This document shows, in pieces, positions 34,598-48,900 of a stretch of DNA of 64,000 nt (its first letter is position 1; every line of letters starts with the position of its first letter). Origin of the DNA: Physcomitrium patens (taxonomy: Eukaryota > Streptophyta > Bryopsida > Funariales > Funariaceae); assembly GCF_000002425.4 (NCBI RefSeq), contig NC_037276.1, positions 1,024,380-1,088,379 on the forward strand. Direction: 5' to 3'. Under the pieces are notes generated by a model. The model was not told the origin of the DNA, made no database searches, and saw only the letters and a list, made by a program, of their open reading frames with translations. A program made the translations under genes and the position numbers.

Positions 34598-37500
34598 CGA
34601 CCATTTCAGCTGCTCGTACTTAAGGCTCCAGTAATCATAAACTGACGGCTAACTACAACTACATTTAATTCTTCATCTTATGGGTTCCGCATGTAAAATA
34701 CATGAAAAAAACCTTCGAAGTTGTAATGTTGTCCATTCCTTCGCTGAATCAGCAATGTTTCTTATCCCACTGATTATTGATGATTATTTACAACATGATC
34801 TCATTGCTAGATGGATAAATCCGCTGAAAAATATCTTGTTTTCGTAGCTGCCAAAGGTGTGCCAGCCATAAATGTGAAGAGACCCAGTTCATTTAAGACG
34901 ACGAAGAATTCGATGGGCTTTGAACATTGAATCAACAGTTTAACTTGGTGATCAGCTTAATTATGATGTATCAAGTTATACGTGGTAGTTAGCCTGGCAT
35001 AATATCAATTCAAACTAATCTAGTGCCGCACACACACTTGTAGTCTCCATTCTAATTGCAGTACCAGTAATAATAATGAAGTGAACATGGATGTGCACTT
35101 GGTCTGTGGTTTGAATAGCTTTGGACTTTACCTTCGTGCCTTTCACTTCTTCATTCCTTACAAAGTATGCAATTTTCGTTAAAAAAAAATAAAATTTGGC
35201 TTCAAGTTTTGGTGTCTTTTTCGTGTGAATGCAGCAGTTGGGTTGTATTATAGTCTTTACATATTATGCTCAAATTTCTTTGTACATGTTTTTGCTGCAT
35301 TAGAATTTATTTATTTTTATTAAAAATGGATATCTTCTGGTTATTATATTTATATATGTTTCAATTTAGAAGTTTGAGTTAGATTTCAAAGAATTTAAAA
35401 TTAAAATCATAACTAAAGCATAAGATGATGTAATAATCAGTGATCAAATCAGTTGACCTCTGACCTGACAAAATCATACAAAATACAACATCTTAATTGA
35501 TTTGTGCATGACAATATCACATCAGTTCAAGTTTATAGCTACCACGTAAATTGAGTTTATTTCTCTTCAATGACACAAAAATCAAAATGATTGTTAAAAT
35601 GTATCATTCTTAATATAAATTTTTACAATAATTCTGATAATTACATTACTCTAATCAACTTTAAGGTAAACCTAAGTTATTCAGCAATACACAAATCCAC
35701 AAATTATCTCATGTGCAACACAACCCTTCTAATTTAAACATGTAAAATTATATTTGGCCCATCAGGAACTCTAAACAGAGTATTTAGAGGTCTTTGAGCT
35801 TACAGCCCATAACCAATGAACTCTAAATATACCATTAAGGCCAGATTAGTTATTTGACAGTGCTAAACTTTCATCCAACATAATTTACTTATAATTATTT
35901 ATATATAAATATATAAATATATATTATTAATAACCCTGAAAATCTTTTTGGGAGAGCGATTATCTGCACAAAAATAAACATATAAAACTCATTCATAGTT
36001 ATATTTAGAATAAAAGGTATCAAAAACTTTAAGTTAAAGGTGTTTTTTTTCTCTACTTTCAAAATTCTTTAAGGACACCTGTACAATAAAATGTACGTAA
36101 ACCTTGTGTAATTATAAATATATATTTTTCACTTACGTGTACATATATTTATAAAATCGTATGTTGGATTTTAAATCGTTTATTTTTATTTATTTATTCA
36201 TAATATTTTAAGAGGTAATTTGATCCATCTATTTTACTTTTGACAATCATAATTAAAAGTTTAACCCATGTATTTCACATTCTTTAACAATATTAATTTT
36301 TGGGTTATCAGTGAATTTCAGTTCCATTGGCATTAGAACTGAATGCCAATAGTAAATCCTTATTGCATATACTCTACATCAATAAAGAAGTGGAAACTTT
36401 GAAAAGCCTCGATCGAATACTAATTAATTACTGTGTGGTTTGTTTGAATAATCAATGTTATAATTTTCTGGTTAATGCTTGGTATTCCACAAAAATGATT
36501 CAATCTCCAACTATGAAAATATAGTACATAGTAGAATTTGAATTACTAGCATCATTGAAGCTATCCATGCATTATTATATTTTTATTATTCCAAAACCAC
36601 TATTTTAAATATTTATTTTAAAAAATATTATTTTATATTTTTAAATCTACTTATTCAATTATTGATTGATTTATTTATTCTAAGCATATATATATATATA
36701 TATATATGCAAATTCTATGAAAAATAACTATAAATACGACAACAAACAATGTTTTATACATAAATTTAGTCTTTATTAAAAACCATATATATATTTAAGT
36801 ACATATTTTTAAATAATTTTTTCGTTTGTTTTGTGTCATTGATAAAAAAATTAAAATAAAAACTAACTAAGATCAAAGTTTTTTACTACTCTTTTACATT
36901 GAGATTATTATTAAACATAAAAAATATTGAATTCAAAACATTAAGATATAAATGATGCAAGTAAAATATGTTAGGAGATATTTATGTAAAGTTTAAAAAG
37001 CCATAGTTTAAAAGCATTATTATGATTCTTTGCTCAGTGAAGAATAATTCTATATTTAAAAGCTTTGATTTGTGTAGACAATACAAAATAAGAAGTGGCC
37101 ATAAAATGGATCAAACCATTATTTTATTACAAATTTGAATATGCCAATCTATGTTTTAAATCTAAAAATTATACAAAATATAACAAAGAAAAATCACACT
37201 TTTTAATTATTATTTAAACAACTACTAACATATTTTCTTGAATATTTTAAAAATCCACCTCTTAAGACACACTCAACAAAACTATACGAGACAATACTAT
37301 GTATACCATGCTAAAAATAAAATACATTCCACCTCATCTTTTTTTCTTAAGGATCTTTTTCTTAAGGATTTTGATTTTTCTAAATATAAAGCCAACAAGG
37401 TAAGACCTCTCAATTTCAATCAATAAACAATAAACAAAATAATGTCCTTTTACCCTCTTTCTAAAATATAAAGATCTCTCTCATATATATATATAAATGT

Positions 37501-37700
37501 TAAAATGACCCACCTATTTACTGAATCAACCCACCCTATTGTAACTATCATTAGAAAAAGAAATCATCTCTACAAATCATCGTTACAATCATGGTCCCCA
37601 TTCCAATCCCTCTCATTTCTAGCCCTTGCTTCCTACATTCCTAACCTTCTTGTTTCCCACAATAGTGTGGATTGATTTAGTAAATGGGTGAGTCATTTTA
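34598..37700. other. Invertase 3' flank and AT-rich spacer
   Basis: No gene is seen. AT-rich with small (TA)n runs (for example about 36690-36707). A duplicated phrase near 35795-35830 and 32130-32160 (TTACAGCCCATAACCAATGA and its inverse) is a short dispersed inverted repeat. Confidence 0.4.
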
Positions 37701-37705
37701 ACATT

Positions 37706-37737
<32 letters not shown>

Positions 37738-39968
37738 CACACTAATTATAGAAATAAGCTTTAGTGAATGAAATCTATTCATCCATGCAAAACAACAACA
37801 TAGTGTATTGGAAGTATACTAACAAGCAACGAGTCACAGAAACATCAAACAAAGTGTATGAGAATAATGAGTTGAGAAAGGTGCCGACGACACGCCATTT
37901 CCACCGACTAGGCACCGTCGGACACTCTCACGTCTATAGATACATATATCGTGTACTTACTTGGACTGAAGCTCCTCCTCGCCTTCACACTTCGTCTTCT
38001 TCACACCATAATTTGAGTCGGAAGCCACGGAGCAGCGAGCGACAGTTGGTAAATACCTTGTGCGTGGTGCTCCCGCAGCCTTCGCAAAGGTGAGGCCTCC
38101 GTGACAACGACCCAGATTGATGCCATACACACAGGTGTGATTAGATCCAATTCTGCACTGCTGAATCTGGATTTGTTGTCCACTAGTATCAAGAGATCAC
38201 TGCAGTGCTTGCGGAGCAGTAAGGACTGGTCAGGTAGGTCAGTGGAATAGTCAAGAATCCTTCTGCGCGTAGATTTTATATTGCATGACTCTGCCAGGTG
38301 CAGAGAATGCAGATTTGTGAGTGAGCAGGGGATGAGAAGAAAGGAAGCCTCAATTCGGGCGTGAGGCGTTGTTTTTCACCATGCCATGCACCGCAGGCTT
38401 CATTTGTTCCCTGGTAAGAGAGATCGGTAGCGAGCGAGAGAGAGGCATTGCATTGCCTCGCAGGCTTCATTTGTTCCTTTGAAGAAGGCTGCTATAAGGG
38501 AGGGAAGGGGCACGGTACGCATTCTGACAAAGCGCCGTCCCTGCCAGGCGAGGTTCGTGCCGTCGCAGGCTTAGGCACATGAAGGACAAAGCGCGGGAGA
38601 ATCGCTGCGGAACGAGGCGGGAATTCGACCATCCCAGGTCCCATCCGGATGATGAGTGGCGGATCAAGACCTCATTAGAGTGGAAACAAAGAAAATACAA
38701 TTACTATGTATGCACATACATACGTACGTACAGGACCTGACATAGGAAACATGGGAACCTATGGGAATGTGGAAGGGGGAGGGCGGGGACGGGAGAGGGG
38801 AGAGAAAGAATGGAGTGGAGAGAAGAGTGTGAACAAGGACGACAGAGGCGTTGGTGTCTCCCCTTTCCCTGCTGTAGTTGTCGCCTTCAGCCCCCTTTGA
38901 GCTCCATCCACCCTTTGCTTCTCGCAACTCCCCTGTGCGTGCTCTATCCTCCTGGGGTCTTCCTAACTTTGTTACTCCCCTCTATTGGATTTTGAGATGG
39001 AATCCTTTTCCTAACTTGTCTTTGTTTCATCGAGTCGTGCTGTGATGAAGTGTATTGCCTTTATTTGCAGTTCATGTTTCTCGAGGCGGTGAAGTTATTT
39101 ATGCGCAGCAGCGCTTCGATTTCGGCATATTTCTACTCGATGTTCCACGATTGTAAAACTGTATGGGAATTTAGTTATTCCCCTGGGTCGAAGCTTAGCT
39201 GTGGCGCGATCGAGAATTTAGTTTCTGATACGCTGTGGTGAAATGGGGCTCCTGGACATGAGCGATTGAGGTAGTACTTCTATGTACTGGATAGTATTGT
39301 TCTCGCGTTTTGGTGCACTTGGCTCGAAGCGGCGGTGACTTGGCAGTGGGAAATGGCCTTGCGCTAGTGTCCCAATGATAACAAAAACATATTTTGGCTT
39401 GCGTCTCAACAATTTTGAGGGTTTAGGATGTTCATGGATTATTGTTATTATTATTTTTTCTTCTTTCCTTCTTTCTTTCGCACTATTGAAACTATTTTCA
39501 CCCATTGACGTGTGCGATACAATTCAGCACGACTGAATGATCCGAGTGGCCGAACCAGTTTATGTACAAGGATCGAGACGAACTCTTCGTAAGAGTCCTT
39601 CGGCCCCGAAAGTGTCATTGTGTCTGACCGAGGATGTAAGCGGTAATATTCTCTCAAGATATGCTCAACACCTTAGATCTAGAAAGAGTCCTTCTGAACT
39701 CAAGTGGACACTGTGTACTTGGATCAGGTTGATGTACTTTTTTCATTTCATTTCAAGTCTTGTGCAGCTTATGGATGGATAGCTCAAATCCTCAAGACGA
39801 TTTGAGCACCAACTCATCCCTACCACTGCAATTCTCGCAATTTTTTGGCTAGTTGTGACCAGCTTTAAGTCTGATCCAGCGCTTTCCCTCCAGGTTCATG
39901 TTCCTCGAGCAGACCTTAACAGGATCGTAGCGCATACAGAAGAGGACTTGACCTGAGCAACGGTTGTC
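37701..39968 (+). promoter_or_regulatory. Promoter and long leader region of the callose synthase gene
   Basis: A (CT)n(TA)n tract lies at 37709-37738, after which GC content rises. The stretch to 39968 has stops in all frames and no protein I recognise, so it is probably promoter plus a long, possibly spliced, 5' leader. Acceptor-like sites TTATTTGCAG (39061-39070) and TTTCCCTCCAG (to 39893) each precede a near-identical TTCATGTT-CTCGAG. A 19-bp GCAGGCTTCATTTGTTCC phrase occurs at 38393 and 38460. Confidence 0.4.
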
Positions 39969-42900
39969 ATGGATACGCCGCAGCGAACGCCGCGGCGAAT
40001 CTCCAAACGAGTTCTTATGAGATGGGAGGCTCTAGTTTATAGAGCGAGGATGGCAGCAGCCCTAAGAGGAGCAGGAGAGCACCAAGCCCTTGGGGGAGCT
40101 TCCAACACCACTGTGCCCGAAACCTTGCGTAGCCAGCGAGCTAATATTAACGCCATTTTGGAGACTGCAGATGAACTTGGGAAGCAGGATCATGAAGTGG
40201 CACGAATATGTACGAGAAAATTTATCTCTTTATTGTGTTCTGAACTGAAATCAGCCTACTGGGAAAATCGGGAGCTTAAGTGGCTCAAGTTTCTAGACCC
40301 CAATTTCAGCTTAACCACTAAGTTTTTAAAGTTGGGGTACGCGAGTAATCTATACAGGAATCTTTCAGCAAAGCCTCACACAGGGTGCTACGCAAAATGC
40401 ATATGCGAATTTCGCCTTTCTTCCGAGTGAATCATATTTACTTTCTTTTATCCTGCGCAGGCTTAATGCTAATTTTTGGTTATCGCTTGTTGGTCTTGCA
40501 AATGGAGTAGTGTGTGAGCATGCGTATACTCTAGTGCAGAACTTGGATCCATATAGTGAAGGCAGAGGTGTATTGCAGTTCAAGACGGGTTTGCTGTCCG
40601 TCATCAAGGTATTTCTAAGCACAGTCTATAAGCTGGAGCTCATTTAGAATACGAACTTCTTTAGCGCATCCTGTTCAATCCTGCTGCATGACCAATGTAT
40701 TGCATGATTGATGTGTAATGGAGGAGCATGACTGTTGCAGCAAAATCGTTCTAGAACAGCGGGAGAGAAGATTGTTCGAAGTTTAGATGCCGTCAAACTT
40801 CAAGAATTCTACAAAAAGTACAGAGAGAAGAACCACCTGGACAAGCTTGAGGCCGAGGCAAAGACGAGTCGGGAAAGTGATTCCTATGACGAGGATTCGG
40901 CAACGTGCGTATTGGCCGTAGAATTTTAGCTTAACAAGTGTCTGATGTGAACTCATCTATTTTGAACTCAGATCTCACCTGCAACTTTACTAGGCCTCTA
41001 ATAGGAGTCGTATTGGGTTGCGCAGAATTGAACAACGTACTGAATTGCAAAGGAGAGTATACCTGACAGCAAGAATTATCAATGAAGCTATTGATGCTCT
41101 CACGGAGGATGGTCAAACCGAAGACCTTGATCCAGAGGTATATGTCATTTAGAACCCTTAGTTGCAGATATCCAATGCAATTGCAGTCTGTCCTTCCATG
41201 TTGAGAATTTTCATGGATTTCTTTTTAAATGCGGGCAATGGTAAATCGGTGGTGCGAAACTCAGTAAAGATAATCTATGTACTGGGGGAGACGGAGATGA
41301 GGGTGACCGATATAAACACCTGAAATCTCTGGCGAAATGATAATATAGTACATGTACAACGGAAGTTTAATTGAAGGTTTGGGTGACTGACAGTAGAGTG
41401 TACTCTAGAGCTGAGAATAAAAATTTTCTGCGTTTTCAGGTAGAAAGTCTAATTCATGATTTTTGATGCGTAATTTCATGAGTCCATGCAATATTATTTT
41501 ATGAAATTCTGCGTGTGCAAATATATTATCCTAATGACTTGTATCAGTTGAAAAGGATAATGGAAGAAGATGCCAATAAACTAAGAGAATACAAGCCCTA
41601 CAACATCCTACCCCTTGAGACCCCAGGGGTAACAAATGCCTTCTCAAGCTTTCCAGAGGTAGGTTCTGTATTCCAATACCGCGTTGCGTCTTTTCAGAAC
41701 AGGCCTCCCTTCTTTCAATAACACTGATTAAATATTTGCATAATTTATTTTTCATTTCATTTCTGGATTACCTCAGCGCTTTGGCATAGGCTGCTGATGG
41801 TGGCCGCGATCACATTTGATGGAGTTTTCTGGACCATAGGTGATTGGAGCAGCTAGAGCACTTGAGTACAAGGTTTCATCATCAGAGCTACCTGATTTTC
41901 CGGAGGACTTCGACAAGCCGCAGGAGAGACGTGTAGATGTCTTTGATTTCTTACAGTATACATTTGGTTTCCAGGTTTGTGGTCTAGGACATTGACTTCG
42001 TTGGGAAAATATCGACCTGGCGTTGATTTCGTTGCGCAAGTCACTGAATGCTAAGAAGTGGGTTCACCGTGGTTTGCAGGAGGACAACGCTGCAAATCAG
42101 CGAGAGCATTTGATATTATTACTTTCTAACTCACAATCACGCCTGGGTGTCCTGGTTGATACCGAAATCAAGGTACGTTTAATTGCTCCAACATCAAACC
42201 ATTGTCACTCTTCGGTTCACCCGAAATTGATGAACATCTATTTGAATTTCAAGATCTGACACACTGGGTCTTTCAACTATCTTATGTAAAGGTCCTCACC
42301 ATAGGTAATCTTACCTTACCAACTTAAGAATTGCTTTGCACTGACGAGAGATGACCGATGTAATTGCAATAAGTAACGAGAATAGTTTTGATGTGGTGTC
42401 GAAACAACTTGCAGTTGGATGATGGTGCCATATCCCACGTGTACCTCAGCATGATGGAGAACTACGAGCGGTGGTGCAAGTTCCTAGGCAGGGAGTCCAT
42501 GGCAAAGCGGTATGAATGTGTCTGCATTTCCAACGAGTGTTCATGCGGAGAATTATAGACATGATATACTATTGCTTCTATAATCAAGGTTGTTTGCAAA
42601 GGTGTTCTCAAAATCTTAGTGGTGTTAGAATACAAGTTGCGTGGCCTCGTGGACCGCGTAGACGTGGAAGTCTATTTCCTACGCAGTAAATAGTAATTCT
42701 ATATATATATTTCAGTAGTGCTACTGCGCAAATGTTTGCACCAATCCCTTCATTTTCTGTCACCCCTTTCCTAAACTTGTGCTTCGTGGGGGTATAGAAA
42801 ATCAATCCATCGAGACGAATTATGTATGATGGATTCTACTAATAATAATTCCAACACGATTTATGCAGTGCCTACTCAATGCAGTTGATGATATTCCTGA

Positions 42901-45900
42901 CTGCTCTATATTTGCTGATCTGGGGAGAGGCAGCAAACTTGAGATTTCTACCTGAGTGCCTGTGTTACATCTTCCATCATGTAAGTATTACGTAATCTAA
43001 TCTCTAATTTCTACTTACGTTGATTTTATATTTTCTCACTCTCTTTCACCATCTCCATGCAGAATGGGTCACTGACCTTCATTCTGTAGGTATCTCTGTT
43101 CTTTTTTCAAAATCTTACTTCAATTCTTCTAGAAAATGAGGACCAGCATTTCAGAATAGAACTCAGAAAAGATACAGATATGAGCTGCAGCGTTGTCTAA
43201 ACTAGATTTTTGAGATGTGTATCGCAGTAAATGCGTTTGAATAATTTAAATTTTGTAGTTCAATTTCCGCTGTATCCCTTTTGTGTTACTTCACTTTGAC
43301 AGATAGGATCTCTAGGGAGTGCATCTGTCACATATTCGGGTTGCCATAACAAGAATGTTCATTATTCATTGCGATTGTATACACTTTCGACATTCGGGTT
43401 GAGTATTAAGCCTTCGATGCTTTGCAGATGGCTGATGAAATGTATGATTTGCTTGATAAGCGTGAAGTTGAGAGGTCACGGACTTTTATCCACGGTTCAT
43501 CCCATTCTTTCTTGGACAAGATTGTTAAACCCGTCCATGAAATTTTAGCTGCGGTAAGGCTCATGGCATGATTTGGTTCCTTTATTTTCTACCAAGTTTT
43601 AGTAAGCCAACTGTTCTCAAACTGCAGTTGGAATGTGGTGCTGAAGTCTGGTTTACACAGCTACAATATGCACTTGTGTTTGTGTCTTGCTTTGTCAGCT
43701 GATGACGGAATCAACAAAATTGGTGTTAAGTTCGATTTATTCACATGCATGAAACTGCACTCCAAGAATTGCTATGTGTATGAGATAGTGCTTAAGCTAG
43801 AGACAACCTCTGAGAACTACAGACCTAGCAGTCTAGATTAGAAGTACACACATAGACCTTGCATAAAAAGTCATAAACGCTGAATTTGTGGAATTTTTTC
43901 TGATTTAGGAGTCGAAAATGTGCGCGGCAGGAAATGCTCCACATTCCGACTGGAGAAATTATGACGACTTTAATGAGTTTTTCTGGTATTTTTCTTCTCC
44001 TCCATGATGGTTCTATTCCCCCTCCGTTCACTAAGCCAAAGCTGTAAGGGAGACATCTAGAATGAAACTCTTACTGAGATAACCTGTTCATTCACTCAGT
44101 TCATCTGACACAGCAACTAGTTGTATGTCTCTACACAAGAACTATGTAGCTATCGTAGAAGACATCTTCACTGAATTTCGACTCTTCACTAATTTTAGAT
44201 TTGTAAGAATCACCAAAATATGCGTTTTATTCTGCGTGACCAGGTCGCCATCTTGTTTTGAGCTGTCGTGGCCTTGGAGATTGGATGCAGGGTTCTTCAG
44301 AAAGCCTGAGAAAAAAATCTACACTGATGCAGACAGATGTGTAAGTTTGTGCATATTTGGACTTAGTAACCATTTCATTAATTTAAGTTTTCCGAAGCTT
44401 GAAGTACTTGAATGCGTTAGAGTGTAACTAGGGTATGATAATCCACAGTGGACTATTAAGCCAACAGACAACTCTGGTCGTCTCGCACCTGAATCTTTTT
44501 GGCAGCCCCAACAAAATTGCCTGGAGTTCATGACTTGTGTGATGTTGGTGTTGATTGAATGCGAAAATCATCTTCTATGATTAGCTCCTCTGCAAAAACA
44601 ACCTGAAACCTTATTTGTATAATAAATATTTTGGTCTTTGTTTGTTTCTTTGAGTCTTATTTTGCGAGTTTAAGATATGTCGAAGCTTAAATTTGGCATG
44701 CGTGGGATCATATGATGAAGCTTCGGAACAGGGATCATCTGGAGGAGCCAATAACACTCGAACAAGAGTCTCTACCCCATACGGGTGAACCGCAGGAAAA
44801 AAAAGTGGGGAAGACTCATTTCGTTGAACACCGGACTGGCTTCCATATTTACCACAGCTTCCATCGACTATGGATATTTCTGGTGTGCATGCTTCAGGTA
44901 AATCAAGAGACTGGATGCAGCTATTATTATATTTTGATGTCGATCTAAGTGCTTCATCGACTAGGCTGATTTGTAATGTATTTAACAGAACTAAAGAGTG
45001 CACAGTTTAAATTTAATTTAAATTAAAAAATAACAAATGGAAAATAGAAAATTAAAGTGATATTCATGAAATTAATCACAGGGAAATAAGTATTAGTCGC
45101 TACTAGTTTTACTGATGTGGAATGAATATTCGATCTTGTCATAGCGAAGAGCTGATTTCGGGGGCATTTTGTGTAATTGGCGAGTTTAGGGGCTGGGAAT
45201 TTTTGCCTTTTGCGACCGCAGATTGACGTTACGAAATATCAAGTTGATTATGAGTGTTGGGCCTACCTTTATACTCATGAGACTCATTCAATGTGAGCTG
45301 TCTTGCCCACTGGTTCTATGCTTTTAAACTTAACAACTGCTTCATCCCTTCATGTTTTAAAAATATGAACTGACAACAAGTATCATTTGCAAATAAGACG
45401 AGTTCTGTGCTATCTTTGAAAGGTTGCATATCGTCTTGATTATGGACAGTAGTTTTAGATAATTGAGCTCGCTAAAATCAGAAGCAGAAAAACAAGTTCA
45501 ACAAAACCGTCACTAACAATCGAGTTGAATTCCTCAATTAAGAATGTATTTGTTGCTGTTCGTTCTGACCTGTTTCCGTCAAATTTTCTAATTTAGTCGT
45601 GGGTCCAGCTGTGATGGATGTTACACTGATGATTGGAGCTTATCGGAGCACTAGGAAGCGCAATATTTCAAGGATGTTAATTCGCTTCGTGTGGTTTATT
45701 GTCCTTTCCACAGTCGTTGTTCTGCTATATGTGTAAGTCTTCTCAATATACTCGGACAGAGATGCTTTCGTCTGGTGTTCAAAAACTTGGTTAAAACGTC
45801 CGTCCTAGATATCCTACTCTGCAGTAAAGTATCGTGTAAAATGGTATTACATGGCATGTCGCGTATGTCTTTTACTTTTAATTACCCCTTTTTGATATGT

Positions 45901-48900
45901 GCTTCAGCACATGAGTCTGTAAGTTAAGTTGCCTTCTTGGTCGCAGGAAGACAATTGAGGAAGAAAACAGCGGATCAGGAGCTGATACCTGGTTCAGAAT
46001 CTTCTACTGGGTATTGGGCACTTACGCTGTAATTCACATGGTCATTGCTCTGCTACTTCGTGTTCCATGGTTTCGAATGCAAGCAGAGAGGTGTTCAAAC
46101 TTTTATGTCTTACAATTCATTAAATGGGTACATCAGGTAATAAATTCTTCAACCGAGCTTTCTGCTTATGGCGATGCGTTGAAATCTTTGGTTTCAGATC
46201 CGCTCGAATCATGTCTGCAGTTTTAGGTGCTTCTTGTAGGTGAAACCCAATGATTTTTCTGGTTAGAATTTCTAATATAACTTTTTGGGAATGCTCTATC
46301 AGGAGCGATACTATGTGGGGCACAACATGTACGAGAGAACTCGCGATTACTTCTCGTAAGCTACGCTGCCGTGCAAACAACTCACAAACAGTTCTTTGAT
46401 CATTTGTTTTAATCAACTATACTTCCTTGACATACAGTTTTTCAGGTGGTAATTGATTCAATGATCCTGTACGTTTATCGTGAAAGACATATAATGAAGA
46501 TATGAAAGATACGCTTGACAACTACCCGTTGCTTGACCCGCTTCTGCTCATGTTTTTCCAGGTACACATTATTCTGGTTCATCGTTGGAACTTGCAAGTT
46601 TGCCTTCAGCTACTTTCTGCAGGTGAGCTTACCATAAGCTTTACCAAGGAATGCTTCATTGAGTCTTCTAGGTGTAAGTTCACGTGAACCTAAGTATCCA
46701 AGGCTTAGCTTAGCAAATGTGCTCTCAAAGTGAGTTTTTTTTTCGTGTACAGATCCAGCCCTTGGTTGAGCCAACCAGAACTATCATTGGTATCAGAAAC
46801 GTCAATTATCGTTGGAAAGACCTTATCTCACAAAGTATTTCTCTTCCACTCTCATTGACCCATTCTGAGAAGTTGTGTTGTTATTGATTATGCTTGGTCC
46901 AAATGGAGCTTTAAACTTAATATAGATCGTTTAGGCCACCTGTTAACATCTGTAACTCTTTACTTGAAAATATAAGGCTAGTGTTCTAGCCCAGCATGGT
47001 AAAACCATAGCAGATGAAATTCTTTATTATATGCGCTAAGTTTGAAATTGTAGTTGATTTAAAGTGTTGCAAATTCTGAAGAGCTGCTCTTACATTGTAA
47101 TGATAGGCAATCATAATGCCCTTACTCTGGTGGCTTTATGGGCTCCTGTTATTATGGTACTGAATCTCCCGCTATCACTCTTACCCCAATTTTTATTTTT
47201 TGTCTTGGATTGTTTCTACGAATTTATAGTTCGGCTTCGTTTGAGCATGGGACAATTCAGTATTATACTAGAATGTTTCGAATTTCTTTCAGATCCGGAA
47301 CTCGATTGATTCGTAATGGTTTCTTTACAGATTTACTTCCTGGATACTCAAGTGTGGTATATACTGGTATCTGCTCTCATCGGAGGCTTTGCAGGTGCTA
47401 GGATGCATCTTGGGGAGGTATTCCTTCGTTTTCCATCTCGAGCTCTTTTTAAAAATTCGACTTGCTACAGTACCTGATTGCTTGAATTAAAGTTTGCACT
47501 TTCTTTTGGTCTTGCATCAAATATCTACATCTGAAATACGTTTTCTTTTCAAAAGAAACTATCGTTCTATGTTTATGTGACAGATTCGAAACCTTGACAT
47601 GTTGCGGTCACGGTTCTTTTCTTTGCCGGGAGCATTTGTCACAACTTTAGTTCCCACCAGAAGCGTTAGCCATTCTCAAATGTAAATATGTTTGTGCCTA
47701 GTTTATATCTATATTGACCTGAGCAGATGCATGGGATTGTTCCAAATTTACTGGGGCAAAAATGATTTAGATTTGGTGGTTTCTTCACCTTCGCGTTTTT
47801 TGCATGCAATTCTCATTTACGGTTCAGTACCTTCTGAATAATGGATTTATTGAGGTATGTAAATAGTAAAGTTCTTGATTGTGCATATTGCCTACTCTGA
47901 GCTTTCTTCTTTGCTTTTTTCAGGGACATGAGTGTTCCTATCAGTGCACCTAAGGTGGAGTTTCCAGCTAACCTGTCATATCCTAAATGATTCACATTTT
48001 GGTGGTTGTCACCTTAGTTAATCATCTTATCAACTATGCTATTAGCATGATAATATGGCTGTTTCATTACAGTTTCCTTCTAATATTATCTGCCCCTGCT
48101 CATAGTTTGTTTGATGACCTTACATGTCTTTAGGACTTGACTGACAATGCAAAAGTTGATGCTATTCGATTTGCCCCACTCTGGAATGAAGTTATCCTCT
48201 CTTTGCGTGAAGAAGATCTCATCAACAACAGGTAAAGACATGAATTCTCTAGTAGGTTGTGAGGTTATGGCATACATGAATGCTATTCACCTTCTCAGAT
48301 AATACCACCATCAGTATCGTGCAAACTATCAAGCGAATTATAAAATGACTAAATTCCCTCAGCCGATATTCTGATAGTTCCAATATCGCATTAGGATAAC
48401 GTGCGCCTTTGTTATTATCAACTTCATCTTTTCAATGAACTTATTGGTATTATCGCGACGTACTCCCTATTGAGCTTTATAGTTATTTGATATCAACGGT
48501 TGTGTCGCATGTTCAATAACATCATTTGATGATTTGCTGTGGAGCTCATGTTTTTCTTTTTGTTCTTTATGACAGAGAAAAAGAGTGGTTACTTATGCCA
48601 GATAACAAAATCAGACTTGGAGCATCAGGACAACAGACATTGGTTCAGTGGCCCTTGTTCTTACTTGCCAATAAGGTCATTTCAGTAAACATCTCATCCT
48701 TTTATTCAAATTTCACTTTCTGCTGGAATCACTTATATGGCGTCAGATTTGGTAACGTTGAAACCTCTTCTTTGCTATTGAGTGCACAGGTATATATTGG
48801 AATAGATATCGTGCTTGAGAACAGGAACTTTTTTCAGAATGAGCTCTGGGATAGAATCAAGCGCGATCGATATTTAGAAAACGCTGTGCAGGAAGCATTT

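Noticed and set aside
37764..38093. 109-codon open frame upstream of the callose synthase
   Set aside because: Its first half is AT-rich spacer and the rest looks like promoter/leader; no homology seen.
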